Below are positions 1 through 8,047 of a stretch of DNA of 64,000 bases, piece after piece. The position numbers were made by a program, and so were the translations under genes. This DNA is from RCIO01 sp040880025 (lineage in GTDB: Bacteria; Pseudomonadota; Alphaproteobacteria; Rhizobiales; Rhizobiaceae). The DNA lies in contig JBBDJD010000001.1 in NCBI GenBank assembly GCA_040880025.1, positions 124,001 to 188,000 on the forward strand, in the 5' to 3' direction. Each line of letters begins with the position of its first letter. Position 1 is the stretch's first letter. The notes beneath the pieces are model-generated. The model saw nothing but the letters and a program-made list of their open reading frames with translations. It was not told the origin of the DNA and ran no database searches.

Positions 1-768
1 AACGATGTCCGCAGGACCATACATGTCGTGATACGGCGCCGGCACGATGTAAGGCCAATGCGGCTTGATGTAGGAGAGGTGGCACAGCCAGGGCTGCTCA
101 TGTTCGGCCGAAATGAACGCCTCGGCTTGCCGCGTCAGCCACGGCGTTTCGGAATCCTCCTCGGCGATGTTCGCCGGCTTGGTTGCATTTTCCATGAACC
201 AGCCGGACGCCATGTCGCCATCGTCGTCGACGGCCGAATTGGCGAAGTCGTGCCAGGGGTTCTCGCCCTCGTAGCCTTTCTGGCGCAGATATTCATTGTA
301 GGTCTGCGGGCCCTTGTCATAAAAGCCGTCCGGCCCCTTGGCCCACAGGCCGTCGTCGCGCGCCCAGACGTCGAAGCCGCATTCGGCAATGCGCGCGCCG
401 ATTACTGAATCGCGCGAAAGACCAAGCCGCTCCATCCCGTCGGCATCGACCCGCATATGGGTCTTGCCGATCAGGACGGCGTCCATCCCAGCCTTGCGGA
501 GGTGATCGCCGAGCGTGATCTCGCCGACCTTGAGCGGAAATCCGTTCCACGCCGCGCCATGCGAATGGACATAGCGCCCCGTGTAGAAGCTCATGCGAGA
601 CGCGCCGCAGACCGGCGACTGCACATAGGCTCGGGAAAAGCGGGCACCCATGGCGGCCAGCCTGTCCATGTTCGGCGTCTTCAGATGCGGATGCCCGGCG
701 CAACTCAGATAGTCGAAGCGCAACTGGTCATACATGATGAAGAGAATGTTTTTGCGCTGTGCCGTCAT
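1..768 (-). CDS. Sulfatase-like hydrolase (alkaline phosphatase superfamily), N-terminal 256 residues, runs off the window
   Basis: Reading from the ATG at 768 the frame stays open to the window edge, so only the first 256 residues are seen. Residues 7-14 (NILFIMYD) carry the metal-binding Asp14 of the alkaline phosphatase/sulfatase fold. The segment PVCGASR places Cys54 in the C-x-(A/P)-x-R context that is converted to formylglycine in sulfatases and phosphonate monoester hydrolases; K-T-H follows at the usual distance. The substrate cannot be told: an ester of sulfate, phosphate or phosphonate are all possible. It diverges from the MarR regulator at 844 across a 75-bp gap with paired palindromes, so it is probably a target of that regulator. 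A second sulfatase (betC) lies 13 kb away. A dedicated sulfatase-modifying enzyme is not in the window. Confidence 0.85.
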   Translation of the reverse strand, partial: MTAQRKNILFIMYDQLRFDYLSCAGHPHLKTPNMDRLAAMGARFSRAYVQSPVCGASRMSFYTGRYVHSHGAAWNGFPLKVGEITLGDHLRKAGMDAVLIGKTHMRVDADGMERLGLSRDSVIGARIAECGFDVWARDDGLWAKGPDGFYDKGPQTYNEYLRQKGYEGENPWHDFANSAVDDDGDMASGWFMENATKPANIAEEDSETPWLTRQAEAFISAEHEQPWLCHLSYIKPHWPYIVPAPYHDMYGPADIV

Positions 769-787
769 GCCGCCGTTTCGATTTCCC

Positions 788-837
788 GTTGACAAAGTCA
801 ATGAACTTAAACACGATGTCGTTGACAAACACAATGA
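788..837. promoter_or_regulatory. Paired operator-like repeats between sulfatase and MarR genes
   Basis: GTTGACAAAGTCAATGA (788-804) recurs as GTTGACAAACACAATGA (821-837), 15 of 17 bases identical, with the copies 33 bp apart, about three helical turns. The first copy contains the perfect palindrome TTGAC-AAA-GTCAA (789-801). MarR dimers bind such palindromes in divergent promoters next to their own gene. Assignment to the neighbouring MarR protein is inferred. Confidence 0.6.
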
Positions 838-843
838 TCGCCA

Positions 844-1368
844 ATGACATCGAACGCCTCGAACATAGCCGTCAAAGCTGAAAAGCCGGTAGCCCACCAT
901 CCGGCCATTGGCGACATACGCGATCTTCTGACTTTTCGCATAGCGATGATCGCCGCGGCGGGCGACCGGGCGGCCCAGCGATGGCTGTCGTCGGAATTCG
1001 ACCTCAGCATCATGGAGTGGCGCGTTCTCGGCGTCACCAGCGCCATGCAGCCGGTTCGGTTCTTCGAACTCGCAAGGGAACTGTTGATCGACAAAGGCCA
1101 GTTGAGCCGCCTTGTCGGAAACCTTACGCGGCGCGGCCTGGTAGCAACCGAACCGGACCCTGATGATCAGCGTACGGTTCGGCTGCGCGCCACCGAAGAG
1201 GGGGCCGCGCTCCACATGCAGGTGCTGGCGCGCGCGTTCCAACGCAACCAGCAGGTGGTGGCGGCGCTGGAACCTGGCGAACTGGAGATGCTGCTGGTGC
1301 TTCTCGACAAGCTTCAGTTCTACATGGCGCACCGCGCGCAACCGAACGGAGAAGATGCGGCAACGTAG
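844..1368 (+). CDS. MarR-family transcriptional regulator
   Basis: The 174-residue protein has the winged-helix layout of MarR proteins: a dimerisation helix at 25-45, then the helix-turn-helix around residues 70-98 (FFELARELLIDKGQLSRLVGNL) and the wing with the family signature DPDDQRTVRLRATEEG near 108-123. Length is slightly above the usual 140-160 because of a 25-residue N-terminal extension. It is divergent from the sulfatase and 34 bp upstream of a decayed transporter-binding-protein gene, so it probably once controlled both. Ligand unknown. The ATG at 844 has no convincing ribosome site, so a leaderless or slightly different start is possible. Confidence 0.88.
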   Translation: MTSNASNIAVKAEKPVAHHPAIGDIRDLLTFRIAMIAAAGDRAAQRWLSSEFDLSIMEWRVLGVTSAMQPVRFFELARELLIDKGQLSRLVGNLTRRGLVATEPDPDDQRTVRLRATEEGAALHMQVLARAFQRNQQVVAALEPGELEMLLVLLDKLQFYMAHRAQPNGEDAAT

Positions 1369-1402
1369 AAACCGGCGGACGAACCGCCGATGGGAGGAAG
1401 AC

Positions 1403-1983
1403 ATGATCAGGCATTTGATACGAAACGGCGTCGGCGCTGCTGCCGCGCTGAGCCTCATGATGGGCGCCGCTTTGGCGGAGTGGCCCGAAAAACCGATCCA
1501 GATCATCATTCCGTGGCCGGCGCCGAACGACTCGTCGACGCTTATCGCGAGTGCAATGGCCCCGGTCATGTCGGAAGATCTCGGCGTGCCGGTGAAGGTC
1601 GTCAACAAGGCAGGCGGCGGTGCGGTTCTGGGAACCTCCGAACTCGCTCAGTCGCGGCCCGACGGCTACACGATGGGTCTGATCTCGATTGGTCCCATGA
1701 TCACGCAGGTTTTGCGCGGCAAGACGCCCTACAAGAACCAGGATCTGCAGCCGCTGGGGCTCGTCTGGTCGAGCCCGTTCACGCTCGCCGCTCGCGCCGA
1801 CGCACCCTATAACAATCTCGATGAGCTGGCCGAATACGGCAAGGAAAACGAGCTGAGGCTCGCCCATTGGGGACTTGGCGCGGTGCCTACTCTGATCGCC
1901 ATGAAGGCCGCCGAGATCGGCGGATTTGAGTGGAAAGAGACAGCCTATTCCGAGCTCAACCCGCTGCTTGTGGTGCAGGGCGG
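1403..1983 (+). pseudogene. Truncated TctC/Bug-type solute-binding protein (5' two thirds)
   Basis: The ATG at 1403 follows a strong ribosome site (GGGAGGAAG, 1392-1400). Residues 1-25 are a signal peptide ending in ALA-EW, and residues 26-192 match the TctC/Bug family of tripartite tricarboxylate transporter binding proteins (EWPEKPIQIIIPWPA start, N-K-A-G-G-G loop, ELAQSRPDGYTMG). After roughly residue 192 the frame loses all family similarity and runs on to a stop at 2141-2143 through DNA that encodes an oxidoreductase in a different frame. Normal family length is about 320 residues, so a third is missing. No TctA/TctB permease genes are nearby. Promoter and ribosome site look intact, so a truncated secreted product is still possible. 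Confidence 0.85.
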
Positions 1984-2552
1984 CCACCGATGCCGGCAGT
2001 CACTTTGCGCCCATGCTCGTCAACGCCGCCGGCGCATGGGCGGACGAGATAGCGGTGCTGGCCGGTCTCCCGCCGCTCGGCATGAAACCGTACCGCCGGA
2101 GCGTGGCGGTGCTGCCGCTGCCCGAGGCAATCGAAAATCCTGACGAAATGCCATTCGTCGTGCCGTTTCCGCTGTGCTGGTACGCGAAGGCGGATGCAGG
2201 GCGACTGCTGGTTTCGGCGGCGGAGGAAGATCCGTCCTCGCCATACGACGCTTTCGCGGACGACATGGTGATCGCCGAGGGGCTGCACCGCTTTTCGGAA
2301 GACACGAATGTCGAGATCCGCCGCGTGGAATCGAGCTGGGCGGGCCTGAGGACATTCTCGCCGGACGGCTTTCCTGTGGTTGGACGCGACCCGCGTGACG
2401 AGCGCTTCTTGTGGTTCGCGGGGCAGGGTGGTTTTGGCATCCAGACCGCGCCCGCCCTAGCGCAATTGGGGGCGTCGCACGTTCTTGGCGTTGAAGCTGG
2501 ACTTCCCGAGATAGCGGCATCACGTGTTACGGGTTTCAGACAGAAAGGCTGA
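1984..2552 (+). pseudogene. 3' fragment of a DAO-family FAD-dependent oxidoreductase
   Basis: From about 1984 the frame ending in a stop at 2550-2552 encodes some 189 residues typical of the C-terminal half of DAO-family oxidoreductases (glycine, sarcosine or D-amino-acid oxidase-like): MLVNAAGAWADEIA, a substrate-domain strand, then the FAD-contacting end TFSPDGFPVVGRDP and WFAGQGGFGIQTAPA. The N-terminal FAD-binding GxGxxG half is absent; the DNA where it should be is the TctC-like gene in another frame. The open frame begins at an ATG at 1926, so a short product might be made, but it could not bind FAD in the normal way. An oxidase of N-methylated glycine would fit the carnitine/betaine theme next door; that is conjecture. 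Confidence 0.85.
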
Positions 2553-2579
2553 CCGCTGCCAGTTTGACGGCAAGGTCAG
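2549..2579. terminator. Hairpin spanning both stop codons of convergent genes
   Basis: CTGACC (2549-2554) pairs with GGTCAG (2574-2579), and inside them TGCC (2557-2560) pairs with GGCA (2569-2572). The hairpin overlaps the stop of the oxidoreductase remnant and the stop of the alpha/beta hydrolase, as expected for a shared two-way terminator. No T-run follows, so factor-independent activity is uncertain. Confidence 0.4.
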
Positions 2580-3514
2580 TCCAGAGCTGGCATTTCACCG
2601 TGTGTCAGTGCGTGCAGGGAAACGACTATGCGGCCGAAACTCGCACCCGCCCGTGTGATCGTGTGACGGCCGCGCAGATAGCCGTGGACGAGACCGGGTT
2701 CTTCACGCCAGATGGCCTTGCCGCCGTCTTGCAGTATCCGGTCGCGATAGGTTTGCCCGTCCGATGAGAGCGGATCGCATTGCGCCGTGATGACGACCGT
2801 TGGCGGCAGACCTGAAAAATCCGTGTCCGCGAGCGGCGCAGCGGTGGGGTCGTCGCGCCCGCCGCCCCTGATGTCGCCATAGAAATCCAGATCGCGCTTC
2901 GTCAGCATCGGCGCGTTTGCATGTTCGATATAGGACCCTTCGGACTGATCGCCGCCAAGGCCCGGGTAGATCAGCAACTGGCCAACCGGCTTGCGCGCGG
3001 CGCCGCGGGTGGCATGGGATACCGCCGCGGCCAGGTTTCCGCCCGCGCTGTCACCGCAGACGATGATGTGACCGGGCCGGGTTTCGGCGGCCCATTGGAA
3101 TGCAACAAGAGCGTCGTCAAAGGCAGCCGGATGTTTGTGCTCGGGCGACAGCCGGTAGTCGACTGAAATCACCTCGAAGCCGGTTTGGCCGCAGAGTTCC
3201 GCGCAAACGTCGTCATGGCTCTCCAGGCCGCCCAGAATGAACCCGCCGCCGTGAAAATAGACCACGACGGCTTCCGGCTCCGGCCGCGCGCGGCGGTAGA
3301 CCCTGACCGGGATGGCGCGGCCGCCTGCGGTGATGGCCGTCGTTTCGGCGGCAACGTCGTCCGGATATCCGGCGAAGAACGCCCGGCACATGCGGTCATA
3401 GATTTCGCGTTGTTTGTCGATCGTGTGATCGACAGTGTCCGGCGGATAGAAGGAATCCGTCCGCCTGATGAAGGCCCAGGTCTCGGCATCGATGAGATTT
3501 GCGTAGTCGGTCAT
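2576..3514 (-). CDS. Alpha/beta hydrolase, hormone-sensitive-lipase (HSL) type
   Basis: This 312-residue protein has the HSL-family oxyanion motif HGGG at 88-91, nucleophile Ser156 in GDSAGG, Asp247 in CDPL and His277 in LVHGYL, so the full triad is present. Such enzymes hydrolyse esters of short or medium acids. The ATG at 3514 was chosen because family similarity starts there; an upstream in-frame extension would overlap the previous gene. It is the last gene of the minus-strand operon, 52 bp after L-carnitine dehydrogenase. Two roles fit the context and neither is proven: releasing carnitine from acylcarnitines, or replacing the betainyl-CoA thioesterase usually found in carnitine operons and not seen here. 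Confidence 0.88.
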   Translation of the reverse strand: MTDYANLIDAETWAFIRRTDSFYPPDTVDHTIDKQREIYDRMCRAFFAGYPDDVAAETTAITAGGRAIPVRVYRRARPEPEAVVVYFHGGGFILGGLESHDDVCAELCGQTGFEVISVDYRLSPEHKHPAAFDDALVAFQWAAETRPGHIIVCGDSAGGNLAAAVSHATRGAARKPVGQLLIYPGLGGDQSEGSYIEHANAPMLTKRDLDFYGDIRGGGRDDPTAAPLADTDFSGLPPTVVITAQCDPLSSDGQTYRDRILQDGGKAIWREEPGLVHGYLRGRHTITRAGASFGRIVVSLHALTHGEMPALD

Positions 3515-3566
3515 TTGCAACCGCACTCCGTCGTCGCCTCCCAAGCCAAGCGGGGATAGCGCTTTG

Positions 3567-4577
3567 TCAATTCTGATTGGCCGCACGAGCCGCGAGCCGC
3601 GCGGCATAATCCTTGTGCAGCTTTCCCGCACCCCAGCCTTCGCCATCCCGGCTGCTGCCAAGTGCGGCCATGATCGCAACCAGATTGTCGTCACGGATGC
3701 GCTCGAGTTCGCGGATCGAAAGTCCGCCAGCTTGCTCATCGGACTGCGCGGCGATCTTGTCGATCAACTCCCCGGTGAGTTCGGGCACATCGGTCAGCTT
3801 CGTCCACGGCCATTTCAGGCAGGGGCCGAACTGTTCCATGAAATGTCGCATCCCGGCCTCACCGCCGGCGATACGGTAGGTCTGAAACAATCCCATCTGC
3901 GCCCAGCGCAGCCCGAAGGAATACCGGATAATGTCGTCCAGTTCCTCGACCGTGGTGATGTCGTCGTTGATGAGCCACAGCGCCTCGCGCCACAGCGCTT
4001 CGAGCAGCCGGTCGCCGACAAACGCCTCGATTTCCTTGCGGATCACCACCGGCTTCATGCCGATCGAGGCATAGGCGTCGCGCGCGCGCGCGATCGTGTC
4101 TTGAGAGGTCTTCTCGCCGCCGACAATCTCGACCAGTGGCAGCAGGTAGACCGGGTTGAAGGGGTGCGCGACGACCAGCCGCTCCGGATGACCCATTGCG
4201 GCCTGCATTTCGGTCGGCTTGATACCGGAGGTCGAGGAGCCGATGACGGCTTCGGCCGGCGCATGGGCGTCGATCTCGGCCAGCACCTTGTGCTTGAGGT
4301 CGAGCCGTTCGGGAACGCTTTCCTGAACAATATCAGCGTCCTTCACCGCGTCGGCGATAGAACCCGCGAAGGTCAGCCTCCCCTCGGCCGGCAGCCGGTC
4401 GGGCGATATCTGCCGGTAGGCGCGGCGGGCATTGTTCAGCACCTCGTTGACGATGCGGTCCGCCTCGGGCGCTGGATCGAAGAGTGCGACGTCGACGCCG
4501 TTGAGAATGAGCCTCGCCACCCAGCCGGCCCCGATCACACCACCGCCGATGCAGGCGGCTTTCGACATGGCGCTCAT
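3567..4577 (-). CDS. lcdH: L-carnitine dehydrogenase (3-hydroxyacyl-CoA dehydrogenase family)
   Basis: The enzyme oxidises L-carnitine to 3-dehydrocarnitine with NAD+. Residues 10-18 (IGGGVIGAG) form the dinucleotide-binding loop of a Rossmann fold, followed by the beta-strand acidic residue in ALFDP. Catalytic residues of the family are seen as His138 in AHPFNP and Glu150 in LVEIVGG, with SSTSG at 114-118. The segment HPFNPVYLLPLVEIVGG and the all-helical C-terminal half are typical of carnitine dehydrogenases rather than fatty-acid 3-hydroxyacyl-CoA dehydrogenases. Length (336) matches the stand-alone form; some alphaproteobacterial versions are about 490 residues because a thioesterase domain is fused at the C-terminus, and that domain is absent. 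It starts 4 bp after the BKACE gene. Confidence 0.88.
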   Translation of the reverse strand: MSAMSKAACIGGGVIGAGWVARLILNGVDVALFDPAPEADRIVNEVLNNARRAYRQISPDRLPAEGRLTFAGSIADAVKDADIVQESVPERLDLKHKVLAEIDAHAPAEAVIGSSTSGIKPTEMQAAMGHPERLVVAHPFNPVYLLPLVEIVGGEKTSQDTIARARDAYASIGMKPVVIRKEIEAFVGDRLLEALWREALWLINDDITTVEELDDIIRYSFGLRWAQMGLFQTYRIAGGEAGMRHFMEQFGPCLKWPWTKLTDVPELTGELIDKIAAQSDEQAGGLSIRELERIRDDNLVAIMAALGSSRDGEGWGAGKLHKDYAARLAARAANQN

Positions 4578-4581
4578 CGTG

Positions 4582-5487
4582 TCACCACCGCCTCTCGAGC
4601 CTCAGCTTCTTGCGCACGTCCTGCGGTCCCATGATGCGGCTGCCCATGCCTTCGGCGACTAGCACCGCGCGTTCGACAAGCTGTCCGTTGGTGGCCAGCA
4701 CGCCCCTGTCCAGCCATATGTTGTCTTCGAGGCCGACCCGGATGTTGCCGCCGGCCAGCACCGCCATCGCAGCGTAAGGCAGCTGGTTGCGGCCGATCGA
4801 AAAGGCCGAGAACGTCCAGTCGGTAGGCAGGTTGCCGACAATCGCCATCAGCGTGGCGATGTCGTCGGGGGCGCCCCAGGGGATGCCCATGCACAGCTGG
4901 ACCATGACAGGATCGTCGAGCAGTCCCTGGTCGTGCAGCCATTTGGCCAACACCAGATGGCCGGTGTCGAATATCTCCACTTCGGGCTTCACCCCCAGCG
5001 CCTTGATCTGCCCGGCCATGGCCTTCAGCATCGCCGGCGTGTTGGTCATGATGTAGTCGCCTTCGCCGAAATTCATCGTTCCGCAATCGAGCGTGCAGAT
5101 TTCGGGCTTCAGCAGCGCGACATGGGCAAGCCTTTCGGTCGCGCCGATCATGTCCGTGCCTTCTTGCGACGGGGGCAGGGGATGCTCCGCGCTGCCGAGC
5201 GTCAGGTCGCCGCCCATGCCCGCCGTGAGGTTGAGGATGACGTCGACACCGGACTTTTTCACCAGATCGACAACCGCCTCATAAAGCGCGACATCCCGCG
5301 CACCCTTGCCGGTTTCGGGGTCACGCACATGGATGTGAGCGATCGCCGCACCAGCATTCGCCGCCTCGATCGCGGCATCGGCTATCTGGCGTGGCGTTAC
5401 GGGAACCTTGTCGGAACGGGTGGTGGTGTCGCCCGCGCCGGTGACGGCGCAGGTGATGAAGACATCGCGGCTCGGAGTAAGCGGCAT
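4582..5487 (-). CDS. BKACE-family beta-keto acid cleavage enzyme, probable 3-dehydrocarnitine cleavage enzyme
   Basis: This 301-residue DUF849/BKACE protein has the metal-binding pair His51/His53 in AHIHVRD, the catalytic-site acid in EVEIFDTGH (Glu171) and the C-terminal GGNIRVGLEDN element that completes the TIM barrel. BKACE enzymes condense a beta-keto acid with acetyl-CoA and split off acetoacetate. Next to L-carnitine dehydrogenase the expected substrate is 3-dehydrocarnitine, giving betainyl-CoA and acetoacetate. The four-base gap to lcdH supports translational coupling. The substrate assignment comes from gene context; other BKACE substrates such as 3-keto-5-aminohexanoate cannot be excluded by reading alone. 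Confidence 0.88.
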   Translation of the reverse strand: MPLTPSRDVFITCAVTGAGDTTTRSDKVPVTPRQIADAAIEAANAGAAIAHIHVRDPETGKGARDVALYEAVVDLVKKSGVDVILNLTAGMGGDLTLGSAEHPLPPSQEGTDMIGATERLAHVALLKPEICTLDCGTMNFGEGDYIMTNTPAMLKAMAGQIKALGVKPEVEIFDTGHLVLAKWLHDQGLLDDPVMVQLCMGIPWGAPDDIATLMAIVGNLPTDWTFSAFSIGRNQLPYAAMAVLAGGNIRVGLEDNIWLDRGVLATNGQLVERAVLVAEGMGSRIMGPQDVRKKLRLERRW

Positions 5488-5533
5488 CGCCTGGTTCCTG
5501 TTGGCTGGGTGAACTAGAACAACTGACGGCAGG

Positions 5534-6373
5534 TCACTTTAGAAAGGGTTCGGCCTTCATCGGAGCCGGAATTGCGACCCCCAGCCGCGAAAGAATCGAC
5601 GGGGCGAGTTGAAGCTGGTCGAGTATGACCTCCGCATCCATCCCGTCGGCCGCTCCGAAATAATACAGCGCGAATTCCTGCTGGTCGTCGCCGCGGCCGC
5701 CGTGATGTCCCCGGTCCGACTGTCCATGGTCGGCGGTGACGATCACCTCGTATCCGGCTTCCAGCCAACGCGGCAGGAAGGCGGCAAGCATCGCATCCAT
5801 CGTGAAGCAGGCCTTGTCCATCTCGACACAATCATGGCCGAAACGATGTCCCATGGAGTCCAGTGTACAGCTATGTAGGATGCCGTAGTCGATGCCGAAA
5901 CGTGCGGCCAGCATCGTGAGCGTGGCAAACAGATCGACATCCGACGGCGTCATCTGGTTGGCGTGGCCATATCCCGTCATCGTGTGGAAGCGGCCATGGG
6001 TGATAGGGCTGTCCGGTTCGTCATACTCCATGTCGCGGACCCAATCGAACGGGTGACGATTGAAGAATTCCGACCAATAGGAATGAGTGACCGCGCCCGT
6101 CCTGCCGCCGGCCTTCGTCACCTCGGAGAATATATCGGGCTGCGTCACACGGAACCGAACCTCGTTCGACAGGATTCCATGCGCCTGAGGCGCAACGCCG
6201 GTGTGGATCGAGGCATAGCAACTGGCGGATGTCGAGGGCAGAACGCTGCGCATCTTCCATACGCGGGCCTGGCCTGACTGCACCCAGCCTTCCAGATTGC
6301 CGAACAGCCGCCGCCAGTTGCGCCACGGCACACCGTCGAGAACGATCAGGAGAAGCTTTGATTTTAGCGGCAT
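5534..6373 (-). CDS. NPP-like phosphodiesterase/phosphatase (alkaline phosphatase superfamily)
   Basis: Residues 7-14 (LLLIVLDG) contain metal ligand Asp13, and LPSTSAS offers Thr48 as the likely nucleophile, as in nucleotide pyrophosphatase/phosphodiesterases. Further metal-ligand motifs are CTLDSMGHRFG and TADHGQSDRGHH. At 279 residues it is compact and lacks a signal peptide, so it should act in the cytoplasm. It sits between a peptide-type ABC importer and the carnitine genes in one operon, suggesting that the imported compound carries a phosphoryl or sulfuryl ester that must be removed. Choline- or carnitine-phosphodiesters would fit, because some NPP enzymes act on choline phosphodiesters, but this is inference. 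Confidence 0.82.
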   Translation of the reverse strand: MPLKSKLLLIVLDGVPWRNWRRLFGNLEGWVQSGQARVWKMRSVLPSTSASCYASIHTGVAPQAHGILSNEVRFRVTQPDIFSEVTKAGGRTGAVTHSYWSEFFNRHPFDWVRDMEYDEPDSPITHGRFHTMTGYGHANQMTPSDVDLFATLTMLAARFGIDYGILHSCTLDSMGHRFGHDCVEMDKACFTMDAMLAAFLPRWLEAGYEVIVTADHGQSDRGHHGGRGDDQQEFALYYFGAADGMDAEVILDQLQLAPSILSRLGVAIPAPMKAEPFLK

Positions 6374-6397
6374 CGGGCGACCGGTACGACAGTGAAA

Positions 6398-8047
6398 TCA
6401 GTTTCCGGCGCTTTCCATGCGGCGGCCGGAAATCGCCTTTTCCAGCCAGCCGACTTCCATCTCCGGGACCGAAGAAAGCAGAAGGTCCGTATAGTCATCG
6501 AACGGTGGCGACAGCACCTTGCTTTTGGAACCATAGCGCACGACCGAACCCTGATACATGACTGCTATCGCGTCGGCGATCGACCGCACGGTCGCCAGAT
6601 CATGGGTGATGAAGAGGTAGGCGACATCTTCTTCCGCCTGAAGTTCAAGCAGCAGCTTCAGGATGCCGTTGGCGACAAGCGGGTCGAGCGCGCTGGTGAC
6701 CTCGTCGCAGATGATGAGCGACGGCTTCGCGGCCAGCGCACGGGCAATGCAGACGCGCTGCTTCTGCCCGCCCGACAGCTCCGCCGGGTAGCGGTCGGCG
6801 AAGCCCTTGCCCATCTCGATCTTGTCGAGCAGTTCGGCGATGCGTTCGTCTCGCTCGCGTCCCCGTAGGCCGAAATAGAACTCCAGCGGACGGCCGATGA
6901 TCGTCGCCACGGTCTGGCGCGGGTTCATCGCGACATCCGCCATCTGGTAGATCATCTGCAGTTCACGCAGGTCGTCGCGCGTCCGGTCCTTGAGACTGGG
7001 CGACAGGGTACGCCCGGCGAACTCGATCGAGCCTTCCTTTGGAGGCAGAAGACCGGTGATCGCGCGCGCCAGCGTGGATTTGCCCGAGCCGGATTCGCCC
7101 ACGACGGCGAGTGTCTGGCCGGCATGAATCTCGACGGAGACATCCTTGAGTACGTTGATCGACCCGCCGCCATAGGCTGCGGTGACGTTTTTCACCGTCA
7201 GCAATCGCGTTTCGCGTGGCGCCTTTTCCTGATGTTGAATCTCATGCACCGAAACCAGCTGGTTTGTGTACTCCTGCCGCGGTTCCTCTATGATCTGGCG
7301 CGTACCGCCCCATTCGACGAGCTTGCCGTGCCGCAGCACCATGATCTCGTCGGACACCTGGGCGACGACGGCCAGATCGTGCGTGATGTAGAGCGCGGCC
7401 ACGCCGGTGTCGCGGATCGCGTCCTTGATCGCAGCCAGCACGTCGATCTGTGTTGTCACGTCGAGCGCGGTCGTCGGCTCGTCGAAGACGATCAAATCGG
7501 GCTCCGAACACAAAGCCATCGCGGTCATCACGCGCTGCAACTGGCCGCCGGAAACCTGATGCGGATAACGTCTGCCGATCGTGTCGGGGTCGGGCAGGCT
7601 GAGCTTGTCAAACAGGGCGCGGGCGCGTTTTTCGGCCTCGGCGCGGCTGGCTACGCCGTGTTCGACAGTAGCTTCGACCACCTGGTCCATCAGCCGATGC
7701 GCGGGATTGAAGGCCGCCGCGGCCGACTGCGCGACATAGCAGACTTCCTTGCCGCGCAGCTTGCGCAAACCGCCGACGCCGCTCTTGAGGATGTCACGAC
7801 CGTTGAGGAACACCTCGCCGCCCGTGATGCGCACGCCGCCGCGTCCGTAGGCCATCGCAGACAGCCCGATGGTCGACTTGCCGGCGCCGGATTCGCCAAT
7901 CAACCCGAGCACTTTGCCCTTCTGCAGCGTTAGCGAAACGTCGTCGACGATGGTGACGTCGTGCGGATCCTCGTCTGGCGGATAGACCGTTGCCTCAATG
8001 CGCAGGTTACGTATGTCGAGCAGGGGAGGCGATGAATTGTCAGCCAC
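6398..8047 (-). CDS. Peptide/opine-type ABC transporter, fused double ATP-binding protein
   Basis: Two complete nucleotide-binding domains of the oligopeptide (DppD/DppF) type are fused in 549 residues. The first has Walker A GESGAGKST and signature SGGQLQRV; the second has GESGSGKST and SGGQKQRV. Walker B segments (LIVFDEPTTALD, LIICDEVTSALD) are intact. I place the start at the GTG at 8047, 5 bases after a ribosome site AAGGGAGG (8053-8060) and overlapping the end of the permease gene; a GTG at 8050 is also possible. It powers the permeases encoded immediately upstream. Confidence 0.93.
   Translation of the reverse strand: MADNSSPPLLDIRNLRIEATVYPPDEDPHDVTIVDDVSLTLQKGKVLGLIGESGAGKSTIGLSAMAYGRGGVRITGGEVFLNGRDILKSGVGGLRKLRGKEVCYVAQSAAAAFNPAHRLMDQVVEATVEHGVASRAEAEKRARALFDKLSLPDPDTIGRRYPHQVSGGQLQRVMTAMALCSEPDLIVFDEPTTALDVTTQIDVLAAIKDAIRDTGVAALYITHDLAVVAQVSDEIMVLRHGKLVEWGGTRQIIEEPRQEYTNQLVSVHEIQHQEKAPRETRLLTVKNVTAAYGGGSINVLKDVSVEIHAGQTLAVVGESGSGKSTLARAITGLLPPKEGSIEFAGRTLSPSLKDRTRDDLRELQMIYQMADVAMNPRQTVATIIGRPLEFYFGLRGRERDERIAELLDKIEMGKGFADRYPAELSGGQKQRVCIARALAAKPSLIICDEVTSALDPLVANGILKLLLELQAEEDVAYLFITHDLATVRSIADAIAVMYQGSVVRYGSKSKVLSPPFDDYTDLLLSSVPEMEVGWLEKAISGRRMESAGN

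Noticed and set aside
4081..4096. Alternating CG run as a possible Z-DNA or slippage site
   Set aside because: It encodes conserved Arg/Ala residues within lcdH and keeps frame; ordinary for this GC-rich genome.
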